Positions 1-9,001 of a stretch of DNA of 64,000 bases are shown here, one piece after another. The notes under the pieces were generated by a model. That model did no database searches. It had not been told where the DNA came from and was given only the letters and a program-made list of their open reading frames with translations. This stretch comes from Clostridia bacterium (GTDB lineage Bacteria; Bacillota; Clostridia; Saccharofermentanales; Saccharofermentanaceae), in contig JAKSRE010000006.1 of assembly GCA_024403775.1 (NCBI GenBank), positions 1-64,000 on the forward strand, read 5' to 3'. The stretch's first letter is position 1. Each line of letters opens with the position of its first letter. The translations under genes and the position numbers were made by a program.

Positions 1-52
1 GTGCCGACAATACTTAGCTGGAGACGGCTCGGAAAGATAGGTTGCTGCCAGA
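1..52 (+). rRNA. rrf: 5S ribosomal RNA, 3' end (partial)
   Basis: The first bases read as the 3' third of a clostridial 5S rRNA: CCGACAATACTTAGCTGGAG, then a GAAAGATAGGTTGCTGCCAG-type end that pairs with the 5' strand in the complete molecule. The 5' part lies outside the window. It implies that an rRNA operon ends here, reading rightwards. A terminator hairpin follows directly. The identification rests on recalled similarity to clostridial 5S 3' ends, so the exact last base is approximate. Confidence 0.85.
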
Positions 53-57
53 TTAAA

Positions 58-95
58 TAAGTCCTTTCACGGAGTAACGTGAAGGGACTTTTCTT
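58..95 (+). terminator. Rho-independent terminator after 5S rRNA
   Basis: A near-perfect stem, AAGTCCTTTCACG against CGTGAAGGGACTT with a GAGTAA loop, is followed by a T-rich run. It closes the rRNA operon and separates it from the response-regulator gene. Confidence 0.9.
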
Positions 96-191
96 TTGCT
101 TAATTTATTGCAAATTTTAGAAATGATTGATAGAATTTTTATTGTTGGTTACTATTCCTTATTTTAGAACCTATTATTCTTGGGGGATCAC

Positions 192-944
192 ATGAAGAAG
201 ATATTGATTATTGATGATGATAAAGAACTTTTGGCTTCAACTTCTAAGCTTTTAAAGAACTATTCTTATGATGTTATTACTGCCGCTGATGGCAGAACAG
301 GTTTAACAAAGGCTTTGTCCGAGAATCCTGACTTAATTCTCCTGGACTGGATGATGCCTGAATATAACGGACTCGACTTCATGAATGATTTTGAGAAGCA
401 GGATAATTATAAGACTCCTGTTATCTTTGTAACTGCAATGGGTGAAGGTATTAATACTGATAACTATGAAGTAGATGCACTTAACTCTGGTGCTGTTAAG
501 TATATTTCCAAGCCATATAATGCTGCAGTTTTATTATCAAGTATTAAATCTTTCCTTAGAATTCCTAAGGCTGATATTAGTGACTCTACTGGTGATTCAC
601 AGAGACACATTTATAATGATGGTGAATTAATTATCGATCATAATCAGAAGCAGGCATTTAGATTTGATGAATCTCTTAAGCTTACCAGTAAAGAGTTTGA
701 GCTTCTTGCATATCTTGAGAAGAATGCAGGTGTTGTTATTCCAAGAGAAGATCTTTTACATAATGTATGGCAGTATGATTTCTTCGGTGATGTAAGAACT
801 GTTGACGTTACTATAAGACGTACAAGAGAGAAGATTGAGTTAATCGATCCAAACAGCGAAGAGAATAGTGCTCAGTACCAGAATCAGTATAAATATATTA
901 AGACCCGTAGAGGAATTGGCTATTATTTCCCTAAGCAGGTGTAA
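192..944 (+). CDS. OmpR/PhoB-family DNA-binding response regulator
   Basis: A 250-residue two-component response regulator. The receiver domain occupies about residues 3-120, with acidic residues IIDDD near the start, the phospho-acceptor Asp52 in LLDWMMPE, the Thr in VTAMG and the Lys in SKPYN. A winged-helix output domain fills about residues 130-248 and ends in the typical RRGIGYYF strand. I chose ATG 192 because GGGGG lies six bases upstream; the in-frame TTG at 180 has no such site. It lies 15 bp before the kinase gene, so the two form a cognate pair. The gene order with murA, a WalJ-like hydrolase and rlmH resembles the Wal (Yyc) cell-wall locus, but the receiver sequence is too divergent for me to name it walR. 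Confidence 0.9.
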   Translation: MKKILIIDDDKELLASTSKLLKNYSYDVITAADGRTGLTKALSENPDLILLDWMMPEYNGLDFMNDFEKQDNYKTPVIFVTAMGEGINTDNYEVDALNSGAVKYISKPYNAAVLLSSIKSFLRIPKADISDSTGDSQRHIYNDGELIIDHNQKQAFRFDESLKLTSKEFELLAYLEKNAGVVIPREDLLHNVWQYDFFGDVRTVDVTIRRTREKIELIDPNSEENSAQYQNQYKYIKTRRGIGYYFPKQV

Positions 945-959
945 TAAAATAATACGATT

Positions 960-2987
960 ATGTTTGATGTTTTATTATTAGCATTAAATAGAACTCGTAC
1001 AATCGAGATTCTCGCAGTAGTTTTGATTTTCTTACTCGGTGTTCTTTTGGGCGCCGTGATTATGATGTTTGTTTTTAAAGGTTCAAAAAAGAATAAGAAT
1101 GATTCTTTTGATGACCGTCTGATTAAAGAGAAGGTTATTACTGCCGTTAAATGTGGAATTCTTGATAACCTTGGTGTTGGTATTGTTGCTTATGATGACA
1201 GCGAGCAGGAGCCAGTATACTACAATCGTTATTTTAATAAGTTTGCTGGCGAGAAAGTTCCACAAAATCTTGATGAGTTTTACAAGGCTTATGATAACGC
1301 AGAAGTTGAGAGCGACAGATTTAATCTTCTTCTTAAGAAAAGAGACAGTAAGCGCGATGGTGATGAGATAAGATACACTTTCGTTCGTGAAGATAAGATT
1401 TATGAGATTAAAAATCTTAAGGTTCATCACTACGATAATGGCAACATTGACGATGCTGGGGTTAAGCTTTTCTCTAAGATGATCGAAGATTGTAATGTCT
1501 TCCAGATTGAGGATATATCTAATGCCCCAGAGCATGTAAAGAGCCAGATGGACTATAGTGCAACCTTGTCTCATCAGCTTAAGACTCCAATTACAATTAT
1601 TCTTAATACAATCGAAGCTGATTCTCACATAGACAGAGATAGCTACGACAAGATTAAGCGTGCCTGTCAGCGTGTAAATGAGACAGCCAAGGCATTCACT
1701 AAATTCTCACAGGAAAATTTCCATTTCCAGACAACGCCTGTCAAGAATTGTATTGATGGTGCGCTCGAGAGAGTGGAATACTACCCAGGAAGAGATCAGG
1801 TTGATATAACAGTTAACTATGAGCAGAAGGGCTTAAAGATTTTCTGTGACGTTGAGTGCATAATAACTGTCATCCAAAATCTTATTACCAATGCTATTAA
1901 ATACATAAGATATGATGGCAAGACAGAACAGGACAAAATCACAATTAATGTTAAATATGATGAGAATAGTGACGGAAATGCTATTTTAATTGAGGTAACC
2001 GATAACGGTCGTGGAATACCTAAGGACGATTTAAGTCACGTTTTCGAGGGGTTCTTCAGAGTTGACCGCTCTGGCTCACAAAAGGATGGCGGTACAGGTC
2101 TCGGTCTTACTATAGTAGAGAAGATGACGCACAGACACTTAGGTAAAGTTCAGGTAGTATCAAGCGTGAATTCTGGTTCCTGCTTTATGGTGACTTTGCC
2201 AACTGCAAAGAAAATTATTACTGACAGCTATAATCAGGCAAAAAATGACAACTGCTCCGAAAAGCAGATCTATAAAGATGCCTCACTCGTACTTACAAGC
2301 CAGCTTAACTATGCGCTTGAGACAATTGAAGTTGAATCTGGAAAGGAATATAAGCCAGAATCCAACATTGTCACATTGGCAGGTAAAATAAACGACGAGA
2401 TTTTTAATAATGCAATACATGAATATCTTGATGTAGACAGTTCATATGAAGATTTCGATGACTTTGACGATTTTGATGACATCGATGACAGAGATGATGA
2501 AGGTCTCTATAATGACAGCGACTTAAGAGCTGACTTAGACGAAGGCGATGAACTCATAATAAAGAAAGAACAAGATGAGGATAGCATCATATCAACAAAA
2601 GCAATCGAGGAAATCTCGATTGTTGATGAAGCACAGCTTAAGGCTGAGGAAGAAAAGCAGCGTAATCTACAGATATTAAGAGAGCCTGTTGTACAGCTCG
2701 CCAAGAGAAAGCAGGAGATTGAAGCTCAGAAGGCTGACGAGCCTGTAGCAGAGAACTCTGAATTAATAGAGATAAAGACACTTAATATTCCTATAAAGGA
2801 AGATATCGAAGCAAAAACAGAAGAAAAAATTGACGAAGTTCAAACAGAAGTACAGGAATCGGATGGTGAATTAAGCGAAAAAAGAATAAAAGCACAAAAA
2901 GAAAGTGCAATGATACACCCCGATACTCAAAAAAGGGATATAATAAAGAAGAAGAATTTCTTTAAGAATCAGAATCAAAAGAATTAA
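960..2987 (+). CDS. Membrane sensor histidine kinase with long acidic C-terminal tail
   Basis: A 675-residue kinase. One hydrophobic segment (about residues 17-42) anchors it, with no extracellular loop. A cytoplasmic PAS-like region follows, then the HisKA H-box with His205 in SATLSHQLKTP. The ATPase domain shows LITNAIKY (N box), DNGRGI (G1), FEGFFRVDRSG (F box) and GGTGLGLTIV (G2), ending near residue 420. The last 250 residues are unusual: highly charged, with an Asp/Phe run (DFDDFDDFDDIDDRDD, near residue 497), then Glu/Lys-rich, probably disordered sequence. The single-membrane-segment layout recalls streptococcal VicK rather than Bacillus WalK. It is likely the partner of the preceding regulator and is followed at 26 bp by murA. 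Confidence 0.9.
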   Translation: MFDVLLLALNRTRTIEILAVVLIFLLGVLLGAVIMMFVFKGSKKNKNDSFDDRLIKEKVITAVKCGILDNLGVGIVAYDDSEQEPVYYNRYFNKFAGEKVPQNLDEFYKAYDNAEVESDRFNLLLKKRDSKRDGDEIRYTFVREDKIYEIKNLKVHHYDNGNIDDAGVKLFSKMIEDCNVFQIEDISNAPEHVKSQMDYSATLSHQLKTPITIILNTIEADSHIDRDSYDKIKRACQRVNETAKAFTKFSQENFHFQTTPVKNCIDGALERVEYYPGRDQVDITVNYEQKGLKIFCDVECIITVIQNLITNAIKYIRYDGKTEQDKITINVKYDENSDGNAILIEVTDNGRGIPKDDLSHVFEGFFRVDRSGSQKDGGTGLGLTIVEKMTHRHLGKVQVVSSVNSGSCFMVTLPTAKKIITDSYNQAKNDNCSEKQIYKDASLVLTSQLNYALETIEVESGKEYKPESNIVTLAGKINDEIFNNAIHEYLDVDSSYEDFDDFDDFDDIDDRDDEGLYNDSDLRADLDEGDELIIKKEQDEDSIISTKAIEEISIVDEAQLKAEEEKQRNLQILREPVVQLAKRKQEIEAQKADEPVAENSELIEIKTLNIPIKEDIEAKTEEKIDEVQTEVQESDGELSEKRIKAQKESAMIHPDTQKRDIIKKKNFFKNQNQKN

Positions 2988-3013
2988 AAGAAACAAACAA
3001 TGGGAGAGAACCA

Positions 3014-4312
3014 GTGTATTCATATAAAATAAACGGCGGTAAGCCACTTAAAGGTGATATAAATATTAGCGGAAGCAAGAATGCGGTTTTAGGAATTATT
3101 GCTGCAGCTATGCTGATTGATGGTCCATGCGTATTAGAGAATGTTCCTGATATCTCAGATGTAAGAATCATGCTTAATCTCTGCGAATCATTAGGAGCCG
3201 AGATTGAATATAAAGACGAGCACACAGTAAGAATTGATCCAACTAAGATTAAAACACACGAAGCTGTAAGTGCTGATGTATCAAGAATCAGAGCATCATA
3301 CTATCTTTTGGGCGCACTTCTCGCGAGATCTGGCAAGGCAACATTAAGACTTCCAGGCGGATGTGATTTTGGCCAGAGACCAATCGACTTACATTTGAAG
3401 GCATTTAGAGCGATGGGTGCCAGAAGTGTTGGAAAGACCACAAACGGTATTATCACACTTAAGGCTGATCCATTAAGAGGTGCCAAGGTATTCTTCGATA
3501 TTGTAAGTGTAGGCGCTACTATTAATGTTATGCTTGCTGCAACAAAGGCAGAAGGTACAACTATCATTACAAACGCTGCCAAGGAACCACACATTGTAGA
3601 CGTTGCAAACTTCCTTAACGCCATGGGCGCAAGAATCAAGGGTGCAGGTACAGATACAATCAGAATCTATGGTGTTCCAGTACTTCCAGGTAACTTTACT
3701 TATTCAATTATTCCAGACCAGATTGAGGCTGGAACATATATGATTGCTGCTGCAGTTACAGATGGAGATGTAACTCTTCATAACCTTATCCCAACACATA
3801 TGGAGCCATTGTCAGCAAAGATGCGTGAGATGGGTTATACAATTATTGAAGGTGACGATACTATAAGAGTATTTAAAGAAGAGGATGTTGAGATTGAGGG
3901 AACTAACTTTAAGACCTCACCTTATCCAGGATTTCCAACAGACCTTCAGCCACAGGCAGTAGTACTTCTATGTAAATCCACAGGTATCTCAAAGATGCAT
4001 GAGAATGTATGGGAGAACCGTTTCCAGTATGTTCCTGAGCTTCAGAGAATGGGTGCAAATATTAACTGTATCGAGCGAGTTGCGCTTGTAACAGGTATTA
4101 AGCATTTTGATCCAGCAACAGTTACAGCTACAGACTTACGAGCTGGTGCTGCAATGGTATGTGCTGCTCTTGCAACAGAAGGAACATCTTATATAACTGG
4201 AGCAAGTAAAATCGACAGAGGCTACGAGCATATAATCACAAAGCTTCGAGGCGTAGGTGCAGACATCGAGCGTGTTGAAGGCATTGTGAATATGAACGAT
4301 TACGATACATAA
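3014..4312 (+). CDS. murA: UDP-N-acetylglucosamine 1-carboxyvinyltransferase
   Basis: Catalyses the first committed step of peptidoglycan synthesis, transferring enolpyruvate from PEP to UDP-GlcNAc in the cytoplasm. The 432-residue length suits the family. Lys22 in NISGSKNAVLG and the fosfomycin-target cysteine Cys117 in PGGCDFGQRP are both present, as are the repeated inside-out alpha/beta units (e.g. PTDLQPQ). The start is GTG 3014 with GGGAGAG just upstream. It sits 26 bp after the histidine kinase and 15 bp before the WalJ-like hydrolase, so it is probably co-transcribed with the two-component system. Many Firmicutes have two paralogues (murA, murZ), and I cannot tell which this is. Confidence 0.95.
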   Translation: MYSYKINGGKPLKGDINISGSKNAVLGIIAAAMLIDGPCVLENVPDISDVRIMLNLCESLGAEIEYKDEHTVRIDPTKIKTHEAVSADVSRIRASYYLLGALLARSGKATLRLPGGCDFGQRPIDLHLKAFRAMGARSVGKTTNGIITLKADPLRGAKVFFDIVSVGATINVMLAATKAEGTTIITNAAKEPHIVDVANFLNAMGARIKGAGTDTIRIYGVPVLPGNFTYSIIPDQIEAGTYMIAAAVTDGDVTLHNLIPTHMEPLSAKMREMGYTIIEGDDTIRVFKEEDVEIEGTNFKTSPYPGFPTDLQPQAVVLLCKSTGISKMHENVWENRFQYVPELQRMGANINCIERVALVTGIKHFDPATVTATDLRAGAAMVCAALATEGTSYITGASKIDRGYEHIITKLRGVGADIERVEGIVNMNDYDT

Positions 4313-4327
4313 GGTATATTTAGGCTA

Positions 4328-5131
4328 ATGGACGATTTAATATTGACGCCGTTATATAGCGGCAGCAGCGGTAACTCAACACTTATTAAGTGCGGCGGAA
4401 CCAAAATTCTTATTGATGCAGGCTTTAACTGTAAGCGTATAACAGAAGCGCTTAAATCAATCAAAGAAGAAGTCTCAGATATTGATGGCATTTTTATTAC
4501 ACACACTCATTCCGATCATACGGGTGCAGTGGATGTTCTTGTGCGTAAATATAATATTCCAATATATGGAACAGAATCAGTAATTAACAGAATAAATAAA
4601 TACTGTAGTAAGCCTCATGACAGAGAGTTAGACCGTGTAATTAATAATTTCGAGGACGTAAAGATTGGTTCTCTTACCATAAAGAGCTGCGAGACTTCTC
4701 ACGATTCTTCAGATGTATCAGTATGCTATAAGGTGACAAATGGCGTAAGAACCTGCATGGTCGCCACAGATCTTGGTTTTGTAAGCGACAGCATCATGGA
4801 TTTTGCCAAGGAAGTTGATGCAGCAATCATTGAATCTAATTATGATGAATATATGCTCGACCACGGACCTTACGACTATATGCTTAAGAAAAGAGTAAAG
4901 GGCAAGGGCGGACATTTAAGTAATGAGGATAGTGCCAGATTAATCAGAGCTATGGCAATTTGCGGAACTCAAAAGTTCATTCTTGGCCATCTTAGCGAGA
5001 ATAATAATACGCCTCAGCTCGCACTTGAGAGTGTGACCAAGTATCTTCAGAGCTATAGAGATAATATTTTAGAATCAATCAGCATAGGAGTTGCTGAGCG
5101 ATATACACCGACAAAGAGTGTAATTGTGTGA
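4328..5131 (+). CDS. MBL-fold metallohydrolase, YycJ/WalJ-like
   Basis: A 267-residue metallo-beta-lactamase-fold protein. The N-terminal LYSGSSGNSTLI motif and the metal-binding HTHSDH (residues 59-64) match the YycJ/WalJ family. Further metal ligands are likely the His in ETSHDSS, the Asp in VATDLG and the His in LGHLSENN. In Bacillus and streptococci this gene lies in the wal operon and is linked to coordination of cell division with DNA replication; a 5'-3' exonuclease activity has been described for the family. Here it lies between murA and rlmH, which reproduces part of that order. The function in this organism is inferred from family and context. Confidence 0.85.
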   Translation: MDDLILTPLYSGSSGNSTLIKCGGTKILIDAGFNCKRITEALKSIKEEVSDIDGIFITHTHSDHTGAVDVLVRKYNIPIYGTESVINRINKYCSKPHDRELDRVINNFEDVKIGSLTIKSCETSHDSSDVSVCYKVTNGVRTCMVATDLGFVSDSIMDFAKEVDAAIIESNYDEYMLDHGPYDYMLKKRVKGKGGHLSNEDSARLIRAMAICGTQKFILGHLSENNNTPQLALESVTKYLQSYRDNILESISIGVAERYTPTKSVIV

Positions 5132-5178
5132 CATTCTCCTTTTCGAAAGTGATAATTCAGAACAGAAAGGCTCACTAG

Positions 5179-5643
5179 ATGAAAATTAAAATAATATGCC
5201 CAGGTAAAATCAAGGAAAAGTGGCTCAAAGACGGAATCGATGAATACAAAAAGCGACTGTCGCGATTTTCTACTCTTGAGATTATCGAGGTAAACGACAG
5301 CCCCGATGATATTCCTGTTAATATAGCACTTCAAAAAGAGGCCGAATTAATACTCGATAAAATAAAGCCTTCCGAAGTTGTCTGGGTTATGGATTTACAT
5401 GGAAAACTTGTAACTTCGGAGGATATCTCACAATATCTTATTAATGATATAGAGCGAGGCGGATCTAATCTGACTATTATTATCGGTGGAAGTAACGGAC
5501 TTGATAAGAGCCTTACAAGTAGAGCCGACCGAAGAATATGCCTTGGAAATATTACCCTTACGCACCAGATGACGAGGCTGATTATAGTAGAACAGCTCTA
5601 TCGAGGCTTTAAAATAGCCAATAATGAGAAATATCACAAATAG
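5179..5643 (+). CDS. rlmH: 23S rRNA (pseudouridine-1915-N3)-methyltransferase
   Basis: A 154-residue SPOUT-class methyltransferase that methylates pseudouridine 1915 in helix 69 of 23S rRNA. The SAM-binding trefoil-knot signature IIGGSNGLDKSL, the downstream RLIIVEQLYRGFKI and the NEKYHK C-terminus are diagnostic. The length fits the usual size of about 155-159. The AGAAAGG ribosome site lies nine bases before ATG 5179. It ends the wal-like operon, as rlmH does close to the wal genes of Bacillus. The his promoter begins only nine bases after its stop codon. Confidence 0.93.
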   Translation: MKIKIICPGKIKEKWLKDGIDEYKKRLSRFSTLEIIEVNDSPDDIPVNIALQKEAELILDKIKPSEVVWVMDLHGKLVTSEDISQYLINDIERGGSNLTIIIGGSNGLDKSLTSRADRRICLGNITLTHQMTRLIIVEQLYRGFKIANNEKYHK

Positions 5644-5651
5644 AACTTAAG

Positions 5652-5680
5652 TTGACAATATAGACTACGGTCTGTATAAT
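5652..5680 (+). promoter_or_regulatory. Consensus sigma-A promoter of the his operon
   Basis: A perfect -35 TTGACA (5652-5657) and a perfect -10 TATAAT (5675-5680) are separated by 17 bp. It should start transcription about seven bases downstream, leaving a leader of about 90 nt before hisZ. Such a strong core promoter implies that control is exerted by repression, possibly through the palindrome that follows. Confidence 0.9.
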
Positions 5681-5691
5681 AATTCAGTCGT

Positions 5692-5717
5692 TAATTCTTT
5701 AGTGCGCTAAAGAATTA
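5692..5717 (+). promoter_or_regulatory. Palindromic operator or leader hairpin upstream of hisZ
   Basis: A perfect inverted repeat, TAATTCTTTAG / CTAAAGAATTA around TGCG, lies just after the predicted transcription start. Its position suits repressor binding. A TrpR-like regulator (HisR/YerC) has been predicted for histidine genes in Firmicutes, and this may be its site; that link is inference. Read as RNA it would form an 11-bp hairpin without a T-run, so it is not a terminator. A second small stem (CCCC / GGGG, 5725-5740) follows. No T-box sequence (GGTGG-ACCGCG) is present here. Confidence 0.6.
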
Positions 5718-5777
5718 CACAAAACCCCAGTAGGACGGGGAAAAATAATATATAAATTACACAAGAGGAGGTAACTC

Positions 5778-6983
5778 ATGGATAACAACAGTTTGTACAC
5801 AGCTGATGGATTTAGCGATACCATGCCAGCAGTATGTGCGTTTAAGAGAGAAGCAGAAGCAGCATTAAGAAGGTTGTTCACAGTCCATGGTTACAAGGAG
5901 TTGGAGACACCAGGTATAGAGTTCGGTGACGTATATACAAAGGGCGACTTCATTAGTGAGCGTAACCTTTATAAGCTTGTTGACCAGAAGGGCAGAACAA
6001 TTGCAGTACGTTGTGACGGAACAATCCCTGTAGCAAGATATACTGCTACAATTGCAAAGGATGAACCACTTCCACTCCGTTTTTGCTATATAGAGAATAT
6101 GTTCAGATTTAACCAGCTCGGTGGTGGTAAGCAGAGTGAGTTTACACAGGCTGGAATTGAGTTAATCGGAGCAACAGACGCTTCTTCAGATGCTGAAGTT
6201 ATCGCACTTGCCATTAAGTCAGCACTTGCAGTTGGAATTAAGGACCTTCAGATCTCTATCGGTCAGACTAAGATTTTTGATGGAATTATGGAGCAGCTCG
6301 GCATTAAGGAAGAGAAGATCTCAATTGTATGCGATGCTATTGCTACAAAGAATCAGGTAACACTTAGTGAGATTGCCAAGGAATGCAATCTCAATGCTGA
6401 TGATACTAAGCTTCTTATTATGCTTTCGGAGGCTGATGGCTCAGATGAAGAACTTGAGAAGTTTGAGAGTATGGTAACAAGTGCTACTGCAAAAGAGGCT
6501 ATCAATAATCTTAAGGAGATTCTTGATTACTTAAAACTTTATGAATATGAGAAATATGTAAGTATCGACTTAGGTCTTGTAGAGCATGCAAACTACTATA
6601 CAGGTATGGTATTCAGAGGTTATACATACGAGGTTGGTTTCCCAATCTTAAGTGGTGGACGTTATGATAATACTGTTTCAAAGTTTGGAAGAAATGCAGA
6701 AGCTGTAGGCTTCTCACTTGGTTTATCTCTTACAATTATTGCTCTTATGAGACAGGGTATGGAGATGCCAGAGCCATGTGCTGATGTAATCGTTGGATAT
6801 GATAAGTCTAATGAAGATTTTAAGAAGAGTGCCATTACACTTGCTGAGACATTAAGAGAAGCTGGTTCAACAGTTATTTTCGATGTTAAGGGTATGACTT
6901 CAGAAGAGCTCGATGAGTATGCTGAGAAGAATAACATTAATGCAGTTATATATGTAAATGAAGAGTATAAGGAGGAGATGTAA
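5778..6983 (+). CDS. hisZ: ATP phosphoribosyltransferase regulatory subunit
   Basis: A 401-residue HisRS-like paralogue without tRNA-charging activity that forms the functional ATP phosphoribosyltransferase with short-form HisG. Class II synthetase fold features are visible: the N-terminal [20 protein letters not shown], the motif-2-like [27 protein letters not shown], and the motif-3-like [34 protein letters not shown] precedes ATG 5778. A short HisG directly downstream supports HisZ rather than HisS: Firmicutes with HisZ always pair it with the truncated HisG. It is the first gene of the his operon. Confidence 0.92.
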   Translation: MDNNSLYTADGFSDTMPAVCAFKREAEAALRRLFTVHGYKELETPGIEFGDVYTKGDFISERNLYKLVDQKGRTIAVRCDGTIPVARYTATIAKDEPLPLRFCYIENMFRFNQLGGGKQSEFTQAGIELIGATDASSDAEVIALAIKSALAVGIKDLQISIGQTKIFDGIMEQLGIKEEKISIVCDAIATKNQVTLSEIAKECNLNADDTKLLIMLSEADGSDEELEKFESMVTSATAKEAINNLKEILDYLKLYEYEKYVSIDLGLVEHANYYTGMVFRGYTYEVGFPILSGGRYDNTVSKFGRNAEAVGFSLGLSLTIIALMRQGMEMPEPCADVIVGYDKSNEDFKKSAITLAETLREAGSTVIFDVKGMTSEELDEYAEKNNINAVIYVNEEYKEEM

Positions 6984-6984
6984 A

Positions 6985-7653
6985 ATGCTTACAATCGCAC
7001 TTTCGAAGGGAAGACTTGCTGAGAAGGCAGTCGAGCTCCTTGAACTCGCTGGATATGACTGTACTGCTGCCAAGGAGCAGTCAAGAAGACTTATCCTTGA
7101 AGATGAGAAGGCAGGATTAAGATTTATTATGGCCAAGCCAACAGATGTTCCTACTTATGTTGAGTATGGTGCAGCTGATATTGGTGTTGTTGGTAAGGAT
7201 ACACTTCTTGAAGCAAACAGACAGCTTTATGAGGTAATTGACCTTGGTTTTGGTAAGTGCCGCATGTGTGTTTGTGGACCCAAGGAACTTAAGGATAAGC
7301 TTGATTTAATTCCTAACAAGCGTGTTGCTACAAAGTATCCACATATCGCAAGTGAGTATTTTGAGCAGGTAAAAAAAGAGAGCGTTGAGATTATTAAGCT
7401 TAACGGTTCTATTGAGTTAGCACCACTTATTGGTCTCTCTGAAGTAATCGTTGATATCGTTGAGTCAGGAAGAACACTCTATGAGAATGGTCTTGATGTA
7501 CTTGAGACAGTTGCAGACATCTCAGCAAGAGTTGTTGTTAACCGCGTATCAATGAAGATGAAGGCTTCAGAAATAAAGCCAATGATTGAGAAGCTCAAGG
7601 AGCAGGTTGAGATTAAAAACAAGGCAGAAGCTGAAAAGAACGCTAATAAATAA
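6985..7653 (+). CDS. hisG: ATP phosphoribosyltransferase, short form
   Basis: Catalyses the first step of histidine synthesis, ATP plus PRPP to phosphoribosyl-ATP. At 222 residues it lacks the C-terminal regulatory domain of long HisG, so feedback control should come from HisZ. The N-terminal [10 protein letters not shown], the [12 protein letters not shown] segment and the PRPP-loop-like [13 protein letters not shown] are characteristic. ATG 6985 is chosen because AAGGAGGAG (6969-6977) lies upstream; an in-frame ATG at 6958 would overlap hisZ and lie in front of that site. The C-terminal 15 residues are charged (Lys/Glu/Ala). Confidence 0.93.
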   Translation: MLTIALSKGRLAEKAVELLELAGYDCTAAKEQSRRLILEDEKAGLRFIMAKPTDVPTYVEYGAADIGVVGKDTLLEANRQLYEVIDLGFGKCRMCVCGPKELKDKLDLIPNKRVATKYPHIASEYFEQVKKESVEIIKLNGSIELAPLIGLSEVIVDIVESGRTLYENGLDVLETVADISARVVVNRVSMKMKASEIKPMIEKLKEQVEIKNKAEAEKNANK

Positions 7654-7681
7654 ATTTAAGAATCACTAAGAGGAAAAATAT

Positions 7682-8980
7682 ATGAAGTGTAAGACATTTA
7701 AGGGAACCAAAGAAAATCTTAAAGAAGTATGCGATAAGTTAGGCGTACGTGGCAAGATGGAGCTTGGTCCAGTTATTGATACAGTAAATGCTGTTCTTGA
7801 TAACATCAGAATTAATGGTGACAAGGCAGTTCTTGAATATACAGAGAAGTTTGACGGCGTTAAGTTTGAAGCAAATCAGATGAAGGTTACTCCAGAAGAG
7901 ATCGAGGATGCGAAAAGCAAAATTGATTCAAAGCTTTATGAGGTAATCAAAAAGGCCGCTGAGAATATAAGAATTTTCCACGAGAAGCAGAAGGAAGAAG
8001 GCTTCATGATGGAGACAGGCAAGGGCTCAACAATTGGTGTTAAGGTAAGACCTCTTGCAGTTGCCGGTGTATATGTACCAGGTGGTACTGCACCACTCCC
8101 ATCAACAGTTCTTATGGATGTTATCCCAGCTTCAGTTGCTGGTGTTAAGAGAATTGTATTCTGTACTCCACCACGTAAGGATGGAACAGTTGATCCAGCC
8201 ATCCTTGTTGCAGCAGATATTGCTGGTGCAAGTGAGATTTATAAGGTTGGCGGTGCTCAGGCAATCGCTGCCATGGCTTATGGTACAGAGACAATCCCAA
8301 GAGTAGATAAGATCTGTGGTCCTGGTAATATCTTTGTAAATACAGCAAAGAGACTCGTTTATGGTCAGGTTGATATCGATATGTTCGCAGGTCCATCTGA
8401 GATTCTTATTATTGCAGATGATTCAGCAGTTCCAGAGTTTGTAGCTGCCGATATGCTTTCACAGGCAGAGCACGATAAGATTGCTTCTGCAATCGTTCTT
8501 ACAACATCACAAAAGCTCGCTGATGAGGTGCTTGAGGCTGTTGACAGAAGATCTGATGCTGCATCACGTAATGCAATCCTTGCTCAGTCACTTGAGACAT
8601 ATTGTGCGATTATTGTATGTGATGATATTGATACAGCAATTAACTTTAGTGAGGAGCTTGCTCCAGAGCACTTAGAGCTCTGCGTAGAGAATTCTGATGA
8701 GGTTCTTAATAAGATAAATAACGCAGGTGCAGTATTTATTGGTAACTATACACCAGAGCCACTCGGTGATTATTTTGCTGGCCCTAACCACACTTTACCA
8801 ACTTCCGGTACTGCAAGATTCTTCTCACCACTTAACACAGGTGATTTTTATAAGAAGATGAGCGTTCTACAGTTTAACGAAGAATCTCTTAAGGATGTAT
8901 ATAAGGATGTTGCTTTGTTCGCTGACAGTGAAGGCTTAACATGCCACGCTGCTGCAGTAAGAGTAAGATTTGAAGACTAA
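7682..8980 (+). CDS. hisD: Histidinol dehydrogenase
   Basis: Oxidises L-histidinol to L-histidine in two NAD-dependent steps, the last steps of the pathway. The 432-residue length is typical. Recognisable blocks are VPGGTAPLPSTVLMD, IYKVGGAQAIAAMAYGTE, KICGPGNIFVNTAKR, FAGPSEILIIAD, the zinc/catalytic segment AEHDK, the catalytic LAPEHLEL, and GPNHTLPTSGTARF. It lies 28 bp after hisG with AGAGGA upstream of the ATG, so it is part of the same transcript. Confidence 0.96.
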   Translation: MKCKTFKGTKENLKEVCDKLGVRGKMELGPVIDTVNAVLDNIRINGDKAVLEYTEKFDGVKFEANQMKVTPEEIEDAKSKIDSKLYEVIKKAAENIRIFHEKQKEEGFMMETGKGSTIGVKVRPLAVAGVYVPGGTAPLPSTVLMDVIPASVAGVKRIVFCTPPRKDGTVDPAILVAADIAGASEIYKVGGAQAIAAMAYGTETIPRVDKICGPGNIFVNTAKRLVYGQVDIDMFAGPSEILIIADDSAVPEFVAADMLSQAEHDKIASAIVLTTSQKLADEVLEAVDRRSDAASRNAILAQSLETYCAIIVCDDIDTAINFSEELAPEHLELCVENSDEVLNKINNAGAVFIGNYTPEPLGDYFAGPNHTLPTSGTARFFSPLNTGDFYKKMSVLQFNEESLKDVYKDVALFADSEGLTCHAAAVRVRFED

Positions 8981-9001
8981 TTTATTGAGAGAAGAAAATA
9001 T

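Noticed and set aside
1083..1628. 181-residue frame on the minus strand inside the histidine kinase gene
   Set aside because: It is a shadow of the real gene: the plus-strand frame has clear kinase motifs over the same bases.
5652..5777. T-box in front of hisZ
   Set aside because: No AGGTGG-ACCGCG sequence and no terminator with a T-run. The leader is too short for stem I.
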